Origin: Marsupella aquatica
Lineage: Eukaryota; Marchantiophyta
Assembly (NCBI GenBank): GCA_973895155.1
Contig: OZ316892.1
Location: 22,010,001-22,074,000, forward strand
DNA: 64,000 nt
Direction of reading: 5' to 3'
Position 1 is the stretch's first letter; each line of letters begins with the position of its first letter. Below the pieces are notes generated by a model. The model ran no database searches and was not told the origin of the DNA. It saw only the letters and a program-made list of their open reading frames with translations. Below are positions 1 to 12,702 of the stretch, in pieces. Both the position numbers and the translations under genes were made by a program.

Positions 1-284
1 CAATTCTCAAAGTCAAGCACTTGTTAACAGAGCACTAGGCTTTCAAGTCTAAGAAATAGACGTAGACGAACGAATACCGTACAACATGCGTGAAGCCTCT
101 AGAGCGTAAGCCTTGACTACAGCAGTGGGCACAAGAATCGGTTTCGAAGTAAGTGACATTGATTTACCGTCTTGTCAAGCCACTACAGTAGTAAAGCGCC
201 AGAAAAGTTGGAAAAGCATTTCATCTTGTTGTACGTGTCCTGTGTTGCCAGGAAGCACGCCATGGGTACCGCATAGTGCAAATC

Positions 285-1960
285 AAGTCTACACTAGTGT
301 TCTTTGGTGGAGAAGATGCAAGCGGACGTATCGTAGACGATGTATTCACTCTCGATCTCGAAGACATGACGTGGACTCTCCTTCAAACAACGTAAGCAAG
401 CTGGAGGCAATTTTCCGTGCTGCTTCTTCTCGAAACTCCATTCCAAGAAATTAGGCCTCCTTTGGAAATGTTGATTTTCGTAATCTTCACAGCAGATAGG
501 TTGCTGTCTTCATTGTACATATTCACTACTAACGGGATTGGAAGATCGCTTGCGTACTCTTCATCTCACATCCCTCGGGAATTCTACCCCTCCCATCCAT
601 CAACAATGAAGGCAAGGGTTTACTTATATTTGATGCCATGCCATGATCCATTTAGGGGCGTGAAACCTGCTCCTCGTAGGTACCATGCTATGGCATGCTA
701 CGGTGGCCAGTACATCTGGGTCTATGGCGGGAAGTCGTATGCTACGTACTACAACGATGTCTACTGTCTCGACTTGAAACAGGTAAAATTTAAATCTATA
801 ATTTAACACCATGGCGGGCTCTAATGATTCCGAATCAGCCTTCTTGACGGCGGAAAACTGAAGAATTGCATTCCCAAGTGCATGTGTAAGGAACCGGTTT
901 CGAAACTTTGGACGTAGCATTCCCGGTAGCATTGAGGTCAAAACTAACGGCCCGCCAAACTCTGGCGCATTGCAGCTTCTCTGGACCAAGGTGAATCCAA
1001 GGGGCGCCGTTCCAACTATGTCCCGAGCAGGTCATGTTGGCATCATCCGAGGGGACAATTTTTACATAGTGGGTGGAGAAAACCGTGGTGAAGGTAGGTG
1101 TTGTAACCTGCACAATTAATAAATTTTTTTCGTCATGCAATGTCATTGACAATTACTCTTGTAGAGCTGCATTAAATAGAGGTGATTATCCGGACTTCAT
1201 CGTAGCTAATCTCACGAACAAGGGAGCATTTGACTCTCGAAATTCCTGGTTTTCGCTACTCAATAAGTTAGAGCTATTGGGAGCAGAATGCTTTATGTTC
1301 CACATTCTCATGAGACAATGGAGTAACTTTCTTTCTAATTGTTGAACTTGTGATCTGACAGAAATGGTGGATACACTGGCGTTCGACATGCGAAAGCGTG
1401 CGTGGTCAGTTGTTACAGACGTTCATGCCATGTCTCCTTTGGCACACAATGTAAGAATACGAACAGTTTTGTGAAGTAATTTTTCTTAGGATGCATGGTT
1501 TATGAAGTTCTCGGATGATTTTATGCATTGATGCAAAAACCAACCAGCCTGGAATTTATCCACATGTAGCCAAGCCTAAATTCCACACTAGACTAGAGTG
1601 CTCCGTGGATTGGTCCTGGAGCTGGCTGTGGTACTGTAGCAGGGTGTAAATGGCCAACAAACGGCTGCATGTTTTGAGTCGCATACCCATCGAAAATGCC
1701 AAGTTCGATCTTTCTAATATCCTATGAAGTTCCAATGAGTAGCAAATTGATTAGCCGATCACAATTCGCAAAGGCCATTGATGACAGCCTAGCTTCGGCA
1801 AATTAGCGGCAAATGCACGAGCTAGCCACTCTCTTGTGTAACAATCTGGTGGCGTTGCAGGGACTGAGTGTTCTCAAAGTCAATCATGAAGGCAGGCAGT
1901 ATCTCGTGGCATTTGGAGGACACGGAATTCTCCTCAGTTGCCAGGTTCTGCACATGACAT
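285..1960 (+). CDS. Kelch-repeat gene, 5' exons (ACBP4/5-like kelch part)
   Basis: A multi-exon kelch beta-propeller gene. Exons I can read: about 285-391 (kelch blade with LVFFGGEDASGRIVDD, donor GTAAGC at 392); about 654-782 (RRYHAMACYGG then VYGGKSYATYYNDVYCLDL, donor GTAAAA); about 976-1093 (SRAGHVGIIRGDNFYIVGG, donor GTAGGT); 1362-1450 (DTLAFDMRKRAWSVV, donor GTAAGA); and from 1861 (GLSVLKVNHEGRQYLVAFGG). The paired-glycine pattern and the hydrophobic-aromatic spacing are classic kelch. The last blade, GLS..V......YLVAFGG, resembles the end of the propeller in plant acyl-CoA-binding proteins of the ACBP4/5 type, which carry kelch repeats and then coiled coil. No acyl-CoA-binding domain is visible, so it may lie left of the window or be absent. 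Start codon and exact exon borders are uncertain. Function beyond protein-protein interaction is inference. Confidence 0.7.
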
Positions 1961-2093
1961 TGCCTAGAAATCTGCTCATTTCTTATAGATGGTATTTGCT
2001 TTCATTACGAAAGAGATCCCGAAGATCGATATTGAGATGTCCTATATATATATTGCTATTGAAGAAATCCTTAGCAAATGACATGATAATGAC

Positions 2094-3418
2094 ATGATAA
2101 TGAGTCAGCCTTCTATTCTATCTAACAAAGAGTTCGAACTGTTGGAGCAGATGTATGCACTTCTGTTGCCAGCAGTGGATTTATCCTCTGAAACCAACAG
2201 TTTGTCCAGCTCCGAATCTTTGAAGGCCGCCAGCATCTCAAAGCGTTCAACTGCAGTATCACGAGAAAAGCATTCACCAACTGATCCCTTTGGTTTCTAT
2301 CGTACTGCATCATCCCTGTCCTCAACTGGCTGGGAATCTGATAGCTGCACACTCGCATCTGCAGAGACCGGCCCCGACTTTTCGGCTGAGGTACAGTCTC
2401 TTGGGTCAAAACCTCCACTCTGGGACTGGTCAAACTTGTGGAACTTTGGAGAGAGTATGAGGTGTTTATGTAGGCTGGTACGTGCAGAAATGTTCCCTAT
2501 CTAGTATCATCTGGAGGGTGATTTCCACGACTTAGGTTAGGATTTTCCCTTATATGCATTGATGTCTGGATCTTGACGAATGATTGTACAGTGGGATCTC
2601 CTCGAAGAAGCTGAGCTCCAAAACTTTAACAATCCGAAAGTCAACCTTGGACCCTGTGCAGAACACTAAAATTGTATTTGATGGGCACTTGCAGGAGAGC
2701 CCAGTGCCACCACGCAAGGAGCGGCCTAGAAGCAAGACAATGTTAAGTTACCTTAATATTGATCATTCAACGCTAACAGGGGAACACTACCAGCCCTCAA
2801 GGCTGAGCAATGGTAGTCGACATGATCAGGCATCGTTACCGCGTGCAAGTGAGAAAGACTTCATCACTATTGAGACACAGAGCAAAGTCGGAAGATCGGA
2901 GTCCAACAAATGCGGCGACAAAGATGGCTTATGGGGTTTGAAGGTTGCCCATGCGACGAATCAATCTCGTCTGCAGACTGATTTACCCATCTCAGATACA
3001 ACTAAAATCAAGGCGGAGAGAAGTGATTCACACACATTAGCGAAGAAAAATCGAGGTGACGCCTTCAGTAAGCAAGGCGAAACTTGTGGCCATGATAGAG
3101 CCGCAGGAGGGGCAAAGGTCTAACGTGGTCAGGGATGAAGACCTGAGCCTTGGGTTGCAGTCTGTAAAGCAGCTGCAAAAAGAAATTCACGAGCTGAGGA
3201 GGAACAAAGAAGATCATGAACGAAAATTTCAAAATAGATTGCACACCTTAAAGCTCGTGAGTCGTGACAAGCAAGGGAGAAGGGAGAGCACTGAAATTGA
3301 ACTCAGGCATTCGGTTGACAGTGACAACAAAGCTGCTGCAAACTCATGCCAAGAGGAGGTGACACGATTCAGAACGGTCACAAACGAGGCTGAAAGGAGA
3401 TTGCAATTCACGATTTAG
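2094..3418 (+). CDS. Kelch gene, C-terminal Ser-rich and coiled-coil exons
   Basis: This continues the kelch gene on the same strand. Bases 2094-2477 encode a serine-rich linker (about 128 residues, many SS and TS), ending at a plausible donor GTACGT at 2478. After an acceptor at 2590-2591, a basic/serine-rich stretch runs to about 3100 (PVPPRKERPRSK). A second frame, from about 3056 to 3418, encodes charged heptad-like sequence (KQLQKEIHELRRNKEDHERK) typical of coiled coil. The two frames overlap at 3056-3123, so either an unrecognised splice or a one-base frameshift joins them. Kelch propeller followed by coiled coil matches the plant ACBP4/5 and tip-elongation-like layout and implies a dimeric scaffold. 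The stop at 3416-3418 may not be the true end. It could be a decaying copy. Confidence 0.5.
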
Positions 3419-3420
3419 CT

Positions 3421-6400
3421 CTGGACAGGACGCACAATGTACCGCGCCATTACAAGCTCGTGTGCAAACTATGATCCCTTCAACAGATTGGACTAGAGAG
3501 CAGGAGATTGATGCACACAAATTCCATAAAGTGATCTACTCATCTTCAGGTGACACACTCGGCCTAGTTCCAAATGTTCTCCTGTCCGAAAAGGATGATT
3601 GAGCTATCGGAGACCATCGAGCTAGTTCCCCTGTAAGTAATTCAATCCAGTTCAACTTCCAAGAAGCAATTTCCATTTGGATTTGTCAGACAGTGCATTT
3701 GGGGACAAAAATCGTAACAGTAGTACAGGCCCCGTTAAAGAAGGAAACTTTAAGGAAGCATGATCCCCGCTCACTCTAGTATATCCATATAAAAACTTTC
3801 AGGTAGAATATGAGCTACTCAAAGCTGCAACCCTACTGGAAATTTGAGCTGAACTCGTGGCTTCCAAAGGGGCAATTGACTGCTTGTGCTACAATTATTG
3901 TGAATTTGTAATCATGTTGTCTATGTTCTCATACTCACCTCAAGTGTCCGTTGGCCAAGAGACCTGGGATTTGGGAACTAGACATCTCCTTCGGTCTGTA
4001 CATAGCTTGACAGGAACGTGATGGTCATTGGAACTATTCAGCCAAAAAGCACAACGTTCCAAGGAAAGCTTTGCTTTGGCAGTTCACAGACAGCTAGCCT
4101 AGGCATAACTAGAATTGATGTCAAGTCAGGCTCTAAGATCTGTCAAGTTTTTCTTGATGTAAATTCTATAATAGTCAGGCCAGGATTAATTTGCAAGTTT
4201 TGTCTCTTTCTCAGTCTCTAGACTTACATAGAAGGAGCATTCCAAAGTTAATGATAGTCAGTTTCCGCCAATTCACTCAATCCACACATGCACAGCTTCA
4301 ATGCATCACACAAGCTTGCCCCAACACTACAAAGAAAGAGATAAGATACACCATATGGTGTTCGAGACTCAATATTTTAGCACCTCTAACCCTGCTGTTA
4401 TATGACATGTTCCTTAGGATTGAAACAAACTAGATACTTTAGAGAATGTATGTGGTGCAATCTTGTCTCATGTGAACATATCAAATGTCCTTGGAAGAGA
4501 GGTATATAAGGAGGAACATATCAAATGTCCTTGGAAGAGAGGTATATAAGGAGGGTCCCATAGTTACTCCGCCTTAGTATTTTATATGTATTTTGGAATT
4601 GGCGTAATGTGTCTCATAATGGTGTATGTGTCCAATGAAAATGTTTCCCAAACATAATCCCAGAATATACTCCATGTCTTATGTGAGTATATTAATTTTG
4701 CCATTAAATTGTTGGTGTATGTTCGAAGTGGTGTAATTTGTCTCATAATGATGTAATATGTCCTACTTTAATCAATCCTATTTAAACCAATATCCAAAAC
4801 ACCTTGCCAAAATATAATTCGGACAAACGTGTACCTTTTCCCTATCTTAGTAGTACAAGCCTTACCACAGACTGCCAGCCACTCTACAACTTCCCCTACC
4901 ATTACAACAACATGCACTTGATGACATTGGTTGGGTTGCACCCAGACATTTTCAAAAATCAACGTCTCACCAAGTTGAAGCTTTAACGCAGTCTTTGACA
5001 GACCTACCGAGAACTGTGACAGCCAAATAGAACCCTTTTTTCTCTTTTCTAGAAACCGGTGATACGAACGGCCTTTGCCGGAAACAGCCATTTTGTGGGA
5101 CACCTGTGATTCCGGATGTGATTCGGATCAGACTTTGTGAAAGTACAAAGTCGCCTTCAAGATGGTACGTGGTGATCATACTTCTCTCCCCACGGATGAA
5201 ATGAAACGTCACGTTTTAGGCATTAATAGTGGAGTTAAATGTTACCAGGTTCCATTTATCACCAAGTGAGGTTACGTTGAAGGCTGTAAGTACGTATCTT
5301 GTTTGTATATTTTTACAGGTTAGGACTTTTAACCCAAACAATCTACTTTTTTCAATCCCAAGTGAACCATGATACCTTGTATCAAGTTTTGCATTGTTAG
5401 TTTCCAAGAATAACTTATTTCTTGATGTTTTGAGCACGCCAATTTGGAGGGGTCGTTGTCTCTGCAGTTCACCCCCATACTCTACCAGGAGTTTCGATTT
5501 GTCAATAGATACGCTTTCAATTTTTGTTTCTGGTGGTTGTAGTGGGGAACTTTTGTCGGGGTCTCTCAGGCTTTTTGGTCTCCTTGGGGTATTCCCTTGT
5601 TACCCCAGGCCCCTTTATTGGGTCTCTTGCCTATGGAATAGTCTGTCCCAGAGGTGCCTTTTGTATTCTGGCAGTGAGATATATGTAGTTTGGAGTGCTC
5701 ACTTGTTCAAGCGACTTTTGAAAATGCTGCTTGTTTTGTATCAGATTGCATATTGCCTTAGAAAAATAATTGATTACTGAAAAAGAAGAACCCGGGTCAC
5801 AGTTCTCCAGCTCAAGCTGACCTCCACCAATTAATGTTTTTAGTTGAGACCATACCAAGAATTGGGAGCTACCTTACACATTGCCTCTTACACTTCGTAG
5901 CATTAAATGAGCTCCAACTACCTTTGTGGGAGAAAAATTATTAGTTTTGGGGACAAAGAGAAGCTAAGGCAAACCTCGCCCCATCTACTGTCTGTCAGTC
6001 AAACGTGTCAGCCATCATCGTTGGAACCCGCATTGGAATCACTAGTAGTTTGAATTGCTATGCACAGAATTGGATTAGCCCAGTATTAAGTGTTTGGACT
6101 GTCTCAGTTGTGGAAAGCTGTGCACTACTCCACTCCATGAATCCAGCGTGGTGGGAAATAATTGTCTGAAGCAGCTTCTCACAATGAAGATAGCATATGA
6201 CAGAATTAAACTCAGCAGATTCCGGTGCTTATAGGGAGGCTTCTAGATAAGGAATTATGACCAAGTCTGATCGATGTATTTCAAAATGTCTGTATGAGAT
6301 GCAAACAAGCAAGAACTATAATTGGGAGTTCAGTCAATGCCTGCAGATTTTCATCAAATAAAACTCAGAACTTCAATACTGGCAAGGAGCATACATGCAA

Positions 6401-7186
6401 CTCAAAACTGCATTGGCTTCCAGATCAACTTCCGACCAAGTCAGTTTAGAACGTACACATTGTTTGGTGCAATTGACTGATCGAAAATCCTTGTAGTCAA
6501 GATGACGCATCTGTGAGAAATTATATATGAGAAAACCCGGTACAGCATCTGAAGGGTTTATGCGTTTGTAATCGAGGACGTTACGAAAACAAATGTACAT
6601 TAGAAGGGGCTTGAACCTCAAAATTTGTAACTAGATCCTGTATTTGGGCACACGCTACAATTTTCCCTAACCAGAAGTTCCGTATTGCATCAACTATACA
6701 AACGTGAAGGGTACACCAATGCTAACCTTCACAGAAACCCAGACTCACTAGCTACTAAAACTGTACAATGCTGCAGCTAGCTTCAGACAATGTAAGACTA
6801 CAGGTGGGCTCTGAACTCGCATTGCAGTCAAAAGTATAGTTTCACACAGACTAATTCAAGTCCTACGGTTGGAGTTGAAGCTGCAAATGTGCCTGAAACA
6901 TTCAGCAAGCGCTAAACTGCATCCAAGCCTGAATTCTAGCCCAAGCCCAAGCCCAGATCAGCCTCATTGAGCTCTCAACTCTTGCTCGCGCCCAGCTAGA
7001 TCAGCCTCATTGAGTTCTCAACTCATACTGTAGAATCTGTCGTTGGGAATATGTAGTGTCGTCATCGACGATGGCATCGCTTGTCTCGAAGCTAGCCGCG
7101 TAGGTAGTAATTGACGTAGACACCTGCGAAGTAAATGAAAGGCAATCCATGGCAGCTAGAGACAATTGTCGATTGCTGAGGGTGGT
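3421..7186. other. No recognisable gene
   Basis: AT-rich sequence with many stops on both strands. Short open frames (for example 5394-5780 on + and 4768-5103 on -) show no domain, no codon bias and no splice-bounded structure that I can defend. The only structure I see is a 40-bp tandem duplication near 4.5 kb, listed separately. Confidence 0.5.
4473..4552. repeat. 40-bp tandem duplication with TATA-like core
   Basis: Two copies of a 40-bp unit beginning GAACATATCAAATGTCC start at 4473 and 4513. Each contains GGTATATAAGGAGG, a TATA-box-like core. No clear coding region follows closely, so a promoter role is unproven. Confidence 0.8.
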
Positions 7187-7580
7187 TCATGTTGCACATT
7201 TCGTTTGTTCCAGTGCTTTGCCTCGGCGAAACAATCTAGTTAACGCCGATCCGTTTACGAAGCTGATCGGTCTATCAGACGAAGCAATCCGAGGGCGAAC
7301 ACCCATATTGACATGAAGTGGAGCAATGCCGGCCGCCTGGTCGGGCTGCGAGTTTTGAAAGGAGTAGGTGGTGCCGGCAGTGCTTGTGTATACGGTGACG
7401 TACGAGGAGGGATCCCAGGTGGCTGCAGCGCCGGGGTCGCAATTGAGGTGGAACAGGCCATCGAGGCTGCTGGCATAGCCGTCCTCGGCGCATACTGGGT
7501 TGTTCGCATCGTTGTCAAATAGATAAAGTGTCGCGTGGATGGGATTCTGATCAGCACCGCGATAAAACACAGCCGTGAGC
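7187..7580 (-). CDS. Orphan exon of an unrecognised protein
   Basis: On the minus strand the sequence TGCATCCACAG at about 7581-7591 is a good 3' splice acceptor. From it a frame of about 130 residues opens (LTAVFYRGADQNPIHATLYL...) and stops at 7187. The composition is protein-like: aromatic/glycine/aspartate-rich with two cysteines (NPVCAEDGY and FHLNCDPG) and alternating beta-strand-like segments (SSYVTVYTSTAGTTYSF). This suggests a small beta-sandwich, perhaps secreted, but I do not recognise the family. An upstream exon with the start codon would lie right of 7591. I could not identify it, although an ATG with hydrophobic codons lies just before the acceptor. The other open frames here are shadows. 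Confidence 0.35.
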
Positions 7581-7877
7581 TGTGGATGCAAGCATGAGCA
7601 TCCAGGTGAGGACTGAGAGACTGGCGGGGAGAGATTTGGGATTCATTGTTTGCGAACCTCTGCGAACTGAGAAGATCTGGTAGGTACGAAACCATAGAAT
7701 CTGCTGCTCTTCCTGGGAATTCTCTGAGCTCTGTTGAGAAGCTCATCCACAAGAAGAGGGGATTGAGTGGCAAGCCAAAAATCCAAGCAAAGAAAAATGG
7801 TTGGCTAATCAGTGGACTTTGACTGAGGAGCTCAAACTTAAGGTGACAACTGCTACAGATCATGGTAATTTTATGGG

Positions 7878-8100
7878 TCACGAACTCAATACTTGTGCTT
7901 TGCACAAAAGATGTCATGACGCCCAAGATGTAGTTAAGAAAATAGATATCGTGTCACCCAAGATGTAGTTAAGAGAAAAAATGACATGTCAGGAGTCGTT
8001 GAGACAAAAGATATCACTATGCCCAAGATGTCATTAAGAGAAAAGATGTTGTAAATTATAAAGTTGTTGTTAAGTACAAGATGATACATCAATAAAGTGA
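7878..8100 (-). mobile_element. Helitron-like element end, reversed copy
   Basis: The stretch starting GAACTCAATACTTGTGCTTTGCACAAAAG, written here as CTCAATACTTGTG then CTTTGCACAAAAG, is the reverse complement of the right end of the 17.27-19.36 kb element. It is followed by the same internal repeats in reverse (GCCCAAGATGTAGTTAAGA, GATGTC, several copies). It is therefore a second member of that family, inserted in the opposite orientation. Its other end (reverse complement of TCCTAAACTATAATAC) was not found, so the copy is truncated or diverged beyond about 8100. Confidence 0.5.
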
Positions 8101-10100
8101 TCTTGTTAGTCATATTTGTAATCTAATTTTTCACTACTAATTGCATACTAACCATTCATATTTTGTGAGTCATGATTGTAAAAGTGCATGGTTTCCTTAT
8201 GTGGATGAAACTCACCTGGCAGCTAGTTACTCAAAAACAACAGTTAATTAAAAACGACTACCTCAACTTAGAAGGAGAAATCAATCCAAAGGCCAAGTCA
8301 AATTGATCCAGCAAAGAGTAAGTGCCAGGAAACCCAAAGTCCAAGTCAGACCAGAAATAAAAAGGAGCATAAATAAAGTGACACGTACACTGAAAAGAAC
8401 TTACTTTAATTTAACTACTCTGCGCTAAATTCTGATGGTTCCTACACTTACCTTTGTGACAATTTACTTACTCAATCCTTTCATGTGAGATTGAGACTAG
8501 TTCTGGGTGGGAGTCACAAAGTCTACATTTTTTAAGCTTTTAATGTCGTCTCTGACGTCGTTTCATACAGGTTATTACGTCAGATCTGTGTATGTTGTAC
8601 ACACCAACGCAAATCAGGGTACGAGTCGTGGAACTCGACTACCTTAACACTTAGCTCCGGCATCGCTGACTCTGACGCCAAGCTCCCTTATGGTCCAGGC
8701 CCGGATAGGCCATCCGGGGAGGACTTAGCATGGGGAGACTTGCGGGCAATGAGACGTGGCACTAGCGAGGCAGGAGCCAAGTTGGGGAGACACACTAAGG
8801 ACTTGGACTAGGTGATAGCTGGTCGGGTCAAGGGGAAATGGGCCGGGCTCAAAGATGGCCGTCTGGACCTCTGGATGCACTTTGAGTTCTGAGGACTTGA
8901 GTGTGAGCTCCTCTTGGGCCCAAGGCCAATGAAGTTGACGCCATGGGCAATGGACGCTTGGGGCGCAAGTTGTGGCCCGATCCGAGTTGGGCTGGTCGGG
9001 GGCCTCGAGCGGCGATCAGACCTGAGGGCCTAGGCATGAGCACTGGGTCGGCCCGATCACAACGGGCTAAGGCACTCCGCTTGCAGATGCCTGACGAGAA
9101 AGTTATGGGCGTTGCCAGTTGGTGGCGCGTCCATTATGCGCGATAGGATCCGGGTTGGGGGCCAAATGTTTAGGGACCAAAGACGGTCTGGGGGTGGCAG
9201 GTCTCTTGAAGCATATATGAGGGGAGTGGTGTCTCCCTGGGGGCTAAGGGCGAGCCAAAGTCGTGAGCCGCGGTGATCAAGACACTAAGGGAAACCGCCA
9301 AACGGAAACGGCGATATCTGTCCAGCGGGAAGTCCGTTGGAAGACTTCTTGGATGCGTTGGAAAGCTCTTGAGGAGGGCTATGCCCTCTTGAGCTCAGCT
9401 GGGTCTGGGGGTACCTTGGGTTCTTGGGGTTTGCTGGTGTTAACTCGCCCGCTTGCCACATCCTGCCGAACAGCAGCCAAGCCGCGTTCAGTCTCCCAAG
9501 GGAGCTTGCATGGCAAGGCCAAGTAGGTGTGGAGGTTGAGTCCCAAGAGTGTTTGGTCCCTAGACCATCAGTGGGGCAAACTGGGAGTTGGTTGCTAGAG
9601 TCGGGGCCATTCTGGTCCCGGCGTGTAGGAACAAGCTTTAGGACAAGCTACGCTATTTGGGCCATGAGCATGTCCTGAGGTCAGGGCGGTCAGTTGGTGA
9701 TGGATAGGTACAAGGGGGAACTCGGGCCGCGCCCAAGGAAGGAGCTGTCTTGGACGGGCAGTGGGCGTGGGTTCTGGTTTCGGCTTATGGCATCAGGAGG
9801 ACCTGGCTATCGCTGACCTATTTACCAACGTCTGTTGAGCTTGACTTAGGATGCTAGACTTGGCGAGTTCTAGATCCTGAAGGGTTACTTACCGGGGTGC
9901 TTGGTTGCTTGTGCAGACAGTGAGGGCCGTTGAGTAGCGGTTGTGTAGGTCACGAGCAAGTGTGGCTTCGTATGGGAGGGGCCGCGGGTGGTGCAAGGGG
10001 CACTAGGGTGCTTGCCCGAGGTATTGCGTGGAGGCGTTCGGGCGCCAAGGGCACTTAGGCATGAGTGCTAGGATTGGTGAGGGCGCTGGATGGCTAGGTC
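8101..10100. other. No recognisable gene; GC-rich block 8640-10090
   Basis: From about 8640 to 10090 base composition shifts sharply to G-rich (+ strand) compared with the AT-rich flanks. Small frames here (for example 8943-9146 and 9263-9678) lack any domain and look like by-products of high GC. The block may be retrotransposon untranslated or LTR sequence, but I found no terminal repeats to prove it. Confidence 0.4.
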
Positions 10101-10139
10101 CACCATTGTACGTTATTTACGGCTCCCAATATCATGTTC

Positions 10140-10460
10140 CTGTACGTCGTGACATGCAAGGATAGTTTCCAAGCACAAGAGGACGTAAAATGACATAGCG
10201 TCAGCCTTGAAGCATATATTTGTGAATGACAGGGGGATGCAACAGGCGGGGCAACAGGCATTGTTAGATGTACTTATTTTGGTAAAAACATCATGGCATA
10301 AGTCGTTAAATATGATGTAACGTCGTGGTGGTTAAGGTAAAGAACCAATCACTGGAAGATGTTAGTTCAAGAAACGTCCTTTGGTACTTGGAATTGTGTC
10401 ATACGATGGATGACGTTATCGTGTTTACGTCCTCTAGTATGAGGGTAAGTTCTGGTTGAG
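10140..10460. repeat. ACGTC motif cluster, left
   Basis: At least eight ACGTC/GACGT/ACGTT-type motifs lie in about 320 bp (GTACGTCGTG, GGACGTAAAA, AACGTCGTGG, GAAACGTCC, GGATGACGTT, TTTACGTCC, CAACGTCTG). By analogy with CACTA elements this is a candidate transposase-binding subterminal region. Confidence 0.45.
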
Positions 10461-10734
10461 GCACAACGTCTGAGTGTGATTATATTTTTTTGTTTGTTGC
10501 CAATTGGTGGTTGGGTTTACTATTTCATCAGACATGTATGTATTGTGGGGTGCCGAGAATATAACATAGTGTATATACCCACAAAATGAATCGTGATTAA
10601 GATGACAAAAAATTATTTACAATTGTTGCCTATGGAGCACTATCCTAACTAGCACTATTCTAACATTGATAGCACTATCCTACCGAGCACTCTGATGACA
10701 ATGCGGCCCCACATCCCTACTAGATCGTGATGAC

Positions 10735-12702
10735 CTACGCCGAACTAGGTGGACAAGTCGCTATCTTCCTCGGTGGCATCTGGCTTAGATGCACGGTGTC
10801 GCATCCTCCTCCTACCCCTCCTGCAAGTACATGCACTATCTCTCTCACCCTGGGTAGCCCCTCCTCCTGATTGCCGCTGCCGGTCTCCCCTCCTATCTCT
10901 AGATCCTCCGGGAAATAGGTCACGTGCGGCATGAGTACCCTCACGACTCTTGTCTACTACACCATCAGCACTGGCTTGTGCCTGCCAAAATGCCTCCCTA
11001 GTGGGATGCTCCTCATTGGCTAAGCCCGTGTCATCATTCTCATCATCCTCAGATATAGGACAATAAATGCAACCTATCAGAGCACTCCAGTCAACCTACA
11101 ACACAAGTTCGCGCATGAATTAGTGACCTGCATGCAACCATGAGGCTATGGATGTCTTAAGCAACGAGGTATGAGGTTATGTTCTTCATGCTCACCTCCT
11201 TCCCCTCGCTTGTCGTGTCTAATCCGTAGCCATAATGCATGCGCGAGGCCCATATCTCTTTGAAAACACTCTCTCTTGCTTTGTGGGCTTGGCACCACGA
11301 CCATACTTCAATTTCTGCACATTATCAAAAACATCGTTTCATATGACGTTTAGAAGTTACTTTACGTTGTCAAAATGGACGTTCATTACGTCGCCTAACA
11401 CATTACGTCACCTAACACATTACGTTGCCTAACACATTACGTCTCCTAAGATGACGTTTCCTTGCTCTGTACATTCAATTTTTCAATGGCATTAACGTCG
11501 TGAAAGTGACGTTAACCTCAACAAACATCGTTCTGAACGATGTGAAATGGCAAACCCTAATATTACAACGTCTAGAGAGACGTAAACAGGCGGCGGCTAC
11601 AATGTTACTTAAGGCTAAAAACTGACATTAAATTGGGAAAAAACAGAGGCAGGCACACTTACATATTTGGCGAGAAACCCCCTCCACCCGCCTTGTCCCC
11701 AATAGTTGGTGACCACTTTCCTGGGTTGCGACATTCGCTTTTGAGTGGCAGCATCCCCCATTCGTGCATGGCGTCCCATTGGTGTGTTAGGTGCTGCCGT
11801 GAGCTCCTTCACTATAATTTGAAAGTCAGCCTTGGCCATCCCTTCAGGTTGGTTGTACTGTTTTGTGGTCCGGTCTTGGAGGTCCCATACCTTCTCTTTC
11901 CACCTGAAGCGACAATCGGCCAGGTGGGAGATGATCTTTGGCTTGAGGTGCAAGTAGTTTATCTCTTGGCCATTCTTGAATCCGGCCTGCACATCATTGA
12001 TAATGAGCTGCAACCTCTGACTGTCCTTTTGCAAGTCCTTCCAAATGGTCCAGTTGGGACAGTGCCGGCCAAGGACCAACTTCACACGTTTTGTCAGGCC
12101 TTTCTCATCAAGGACCTATGGAATTGCATCAAACACTGACAACTTGATCATTGGCAATGGAGGATGTGATGCGCGCTCCTTTCGACCCCTGCCGTGATGT
12201 TCTCATGGTGAGTGTCGTCTGCTCCTCCTCTCACTCTCAGTGGTGTGATCTCGCCTTCTTTCTTGTCTTCTCTCACTCCTTCCATCGCTCCTGAGCTATG
12301 TCTTTCCTTCCCCTTCCTTCTTCTTTGCTCATCTCTCTCTGAAGACAAACTAATCAAAGGAGTTTGTTCTCATCGTCGTCCTCTCGATATGTCCACTACA
12401 TGAACCTGACTTTGGACTGGCGTGGGCTGTAGGGGGACCTGGGTGTCAAAATCACCAACAGTAACATCGTCCCAAGGTCCTAAATCTGGAGGAAGAGGAG
12501 CCGAAGGTCCTGGAAGATCTGTAGAGTATCCGTGAGCAACAAGAACTGGTCCCACATCCTCCTCCAACGAGACCTCGCACTCCAAACGCTCTAGGTAAGC
12601 AATATACTTTGACTCCTTGCTTCCATCCGGTAATCCCATGAACTTCCAGCTATGTGTGAAAGCTACTATCACTGGGTTTGTTAATTCCATTGTTGTGCGC
12701 AC
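10735..12702 (-). pseudogene. TNPA-like (Transposase_24-like) CACTA second ORF, decayed
   Basis: Exons on the minus strand, right to left. The first, from 12702, contains SWKFMGLPDGSKESKYIAYL and an acidic/proline stretch. The central one, about 12150-11655, contains RVKLVLGRHCPNW, DCRFRWKEKVWDLQDR and KVVTNYWGQGGWRGFLAKY, then donor GTAAGT. A last one, about 11080-10735, is acidic (SEDDENDDTG) and ends in an Arg/Gly/Ser-rich tail. The central exon aligns with the TNPA-like gene at 46 kb (KVTHKMGQGGSQRLKANF followed by GTAAGT), including the exon end. The Ptta/En/Spm second-ORF family in plants has this kind of sequence, and in Spm such proteins bind subterminal motifs. Reading frames between exons are broken, so I treat it as a relic. 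Confidence 0.5.
11340..11590. repeat. ACGTC motif cluster in intron, with 16-bp tandem units
   Basis: The motif recurs about a dozen times, including four near-perfect tandem units CCTAACACATTACGTC at about 11390-11450. The cluster lies in the presumed intron right after the central TNPA-like exon. That is the same relative place as the CCGAT cluster in the 44-47 kb TNPA-like gene. Confidence 0.55.

Noticed and set aside
7255-7926. 223-codon minus-strand frame
   Set aside because: It overlaps the more protein-like orphan-exon frame and has low-complexity composition over that overlap; no splice or domain support.
8943-9678. Plus-strand frames in the GC-rich block as genes
   Set aside because: No domain, no ATG context or splice structure; both strands are equally open because of base composition.
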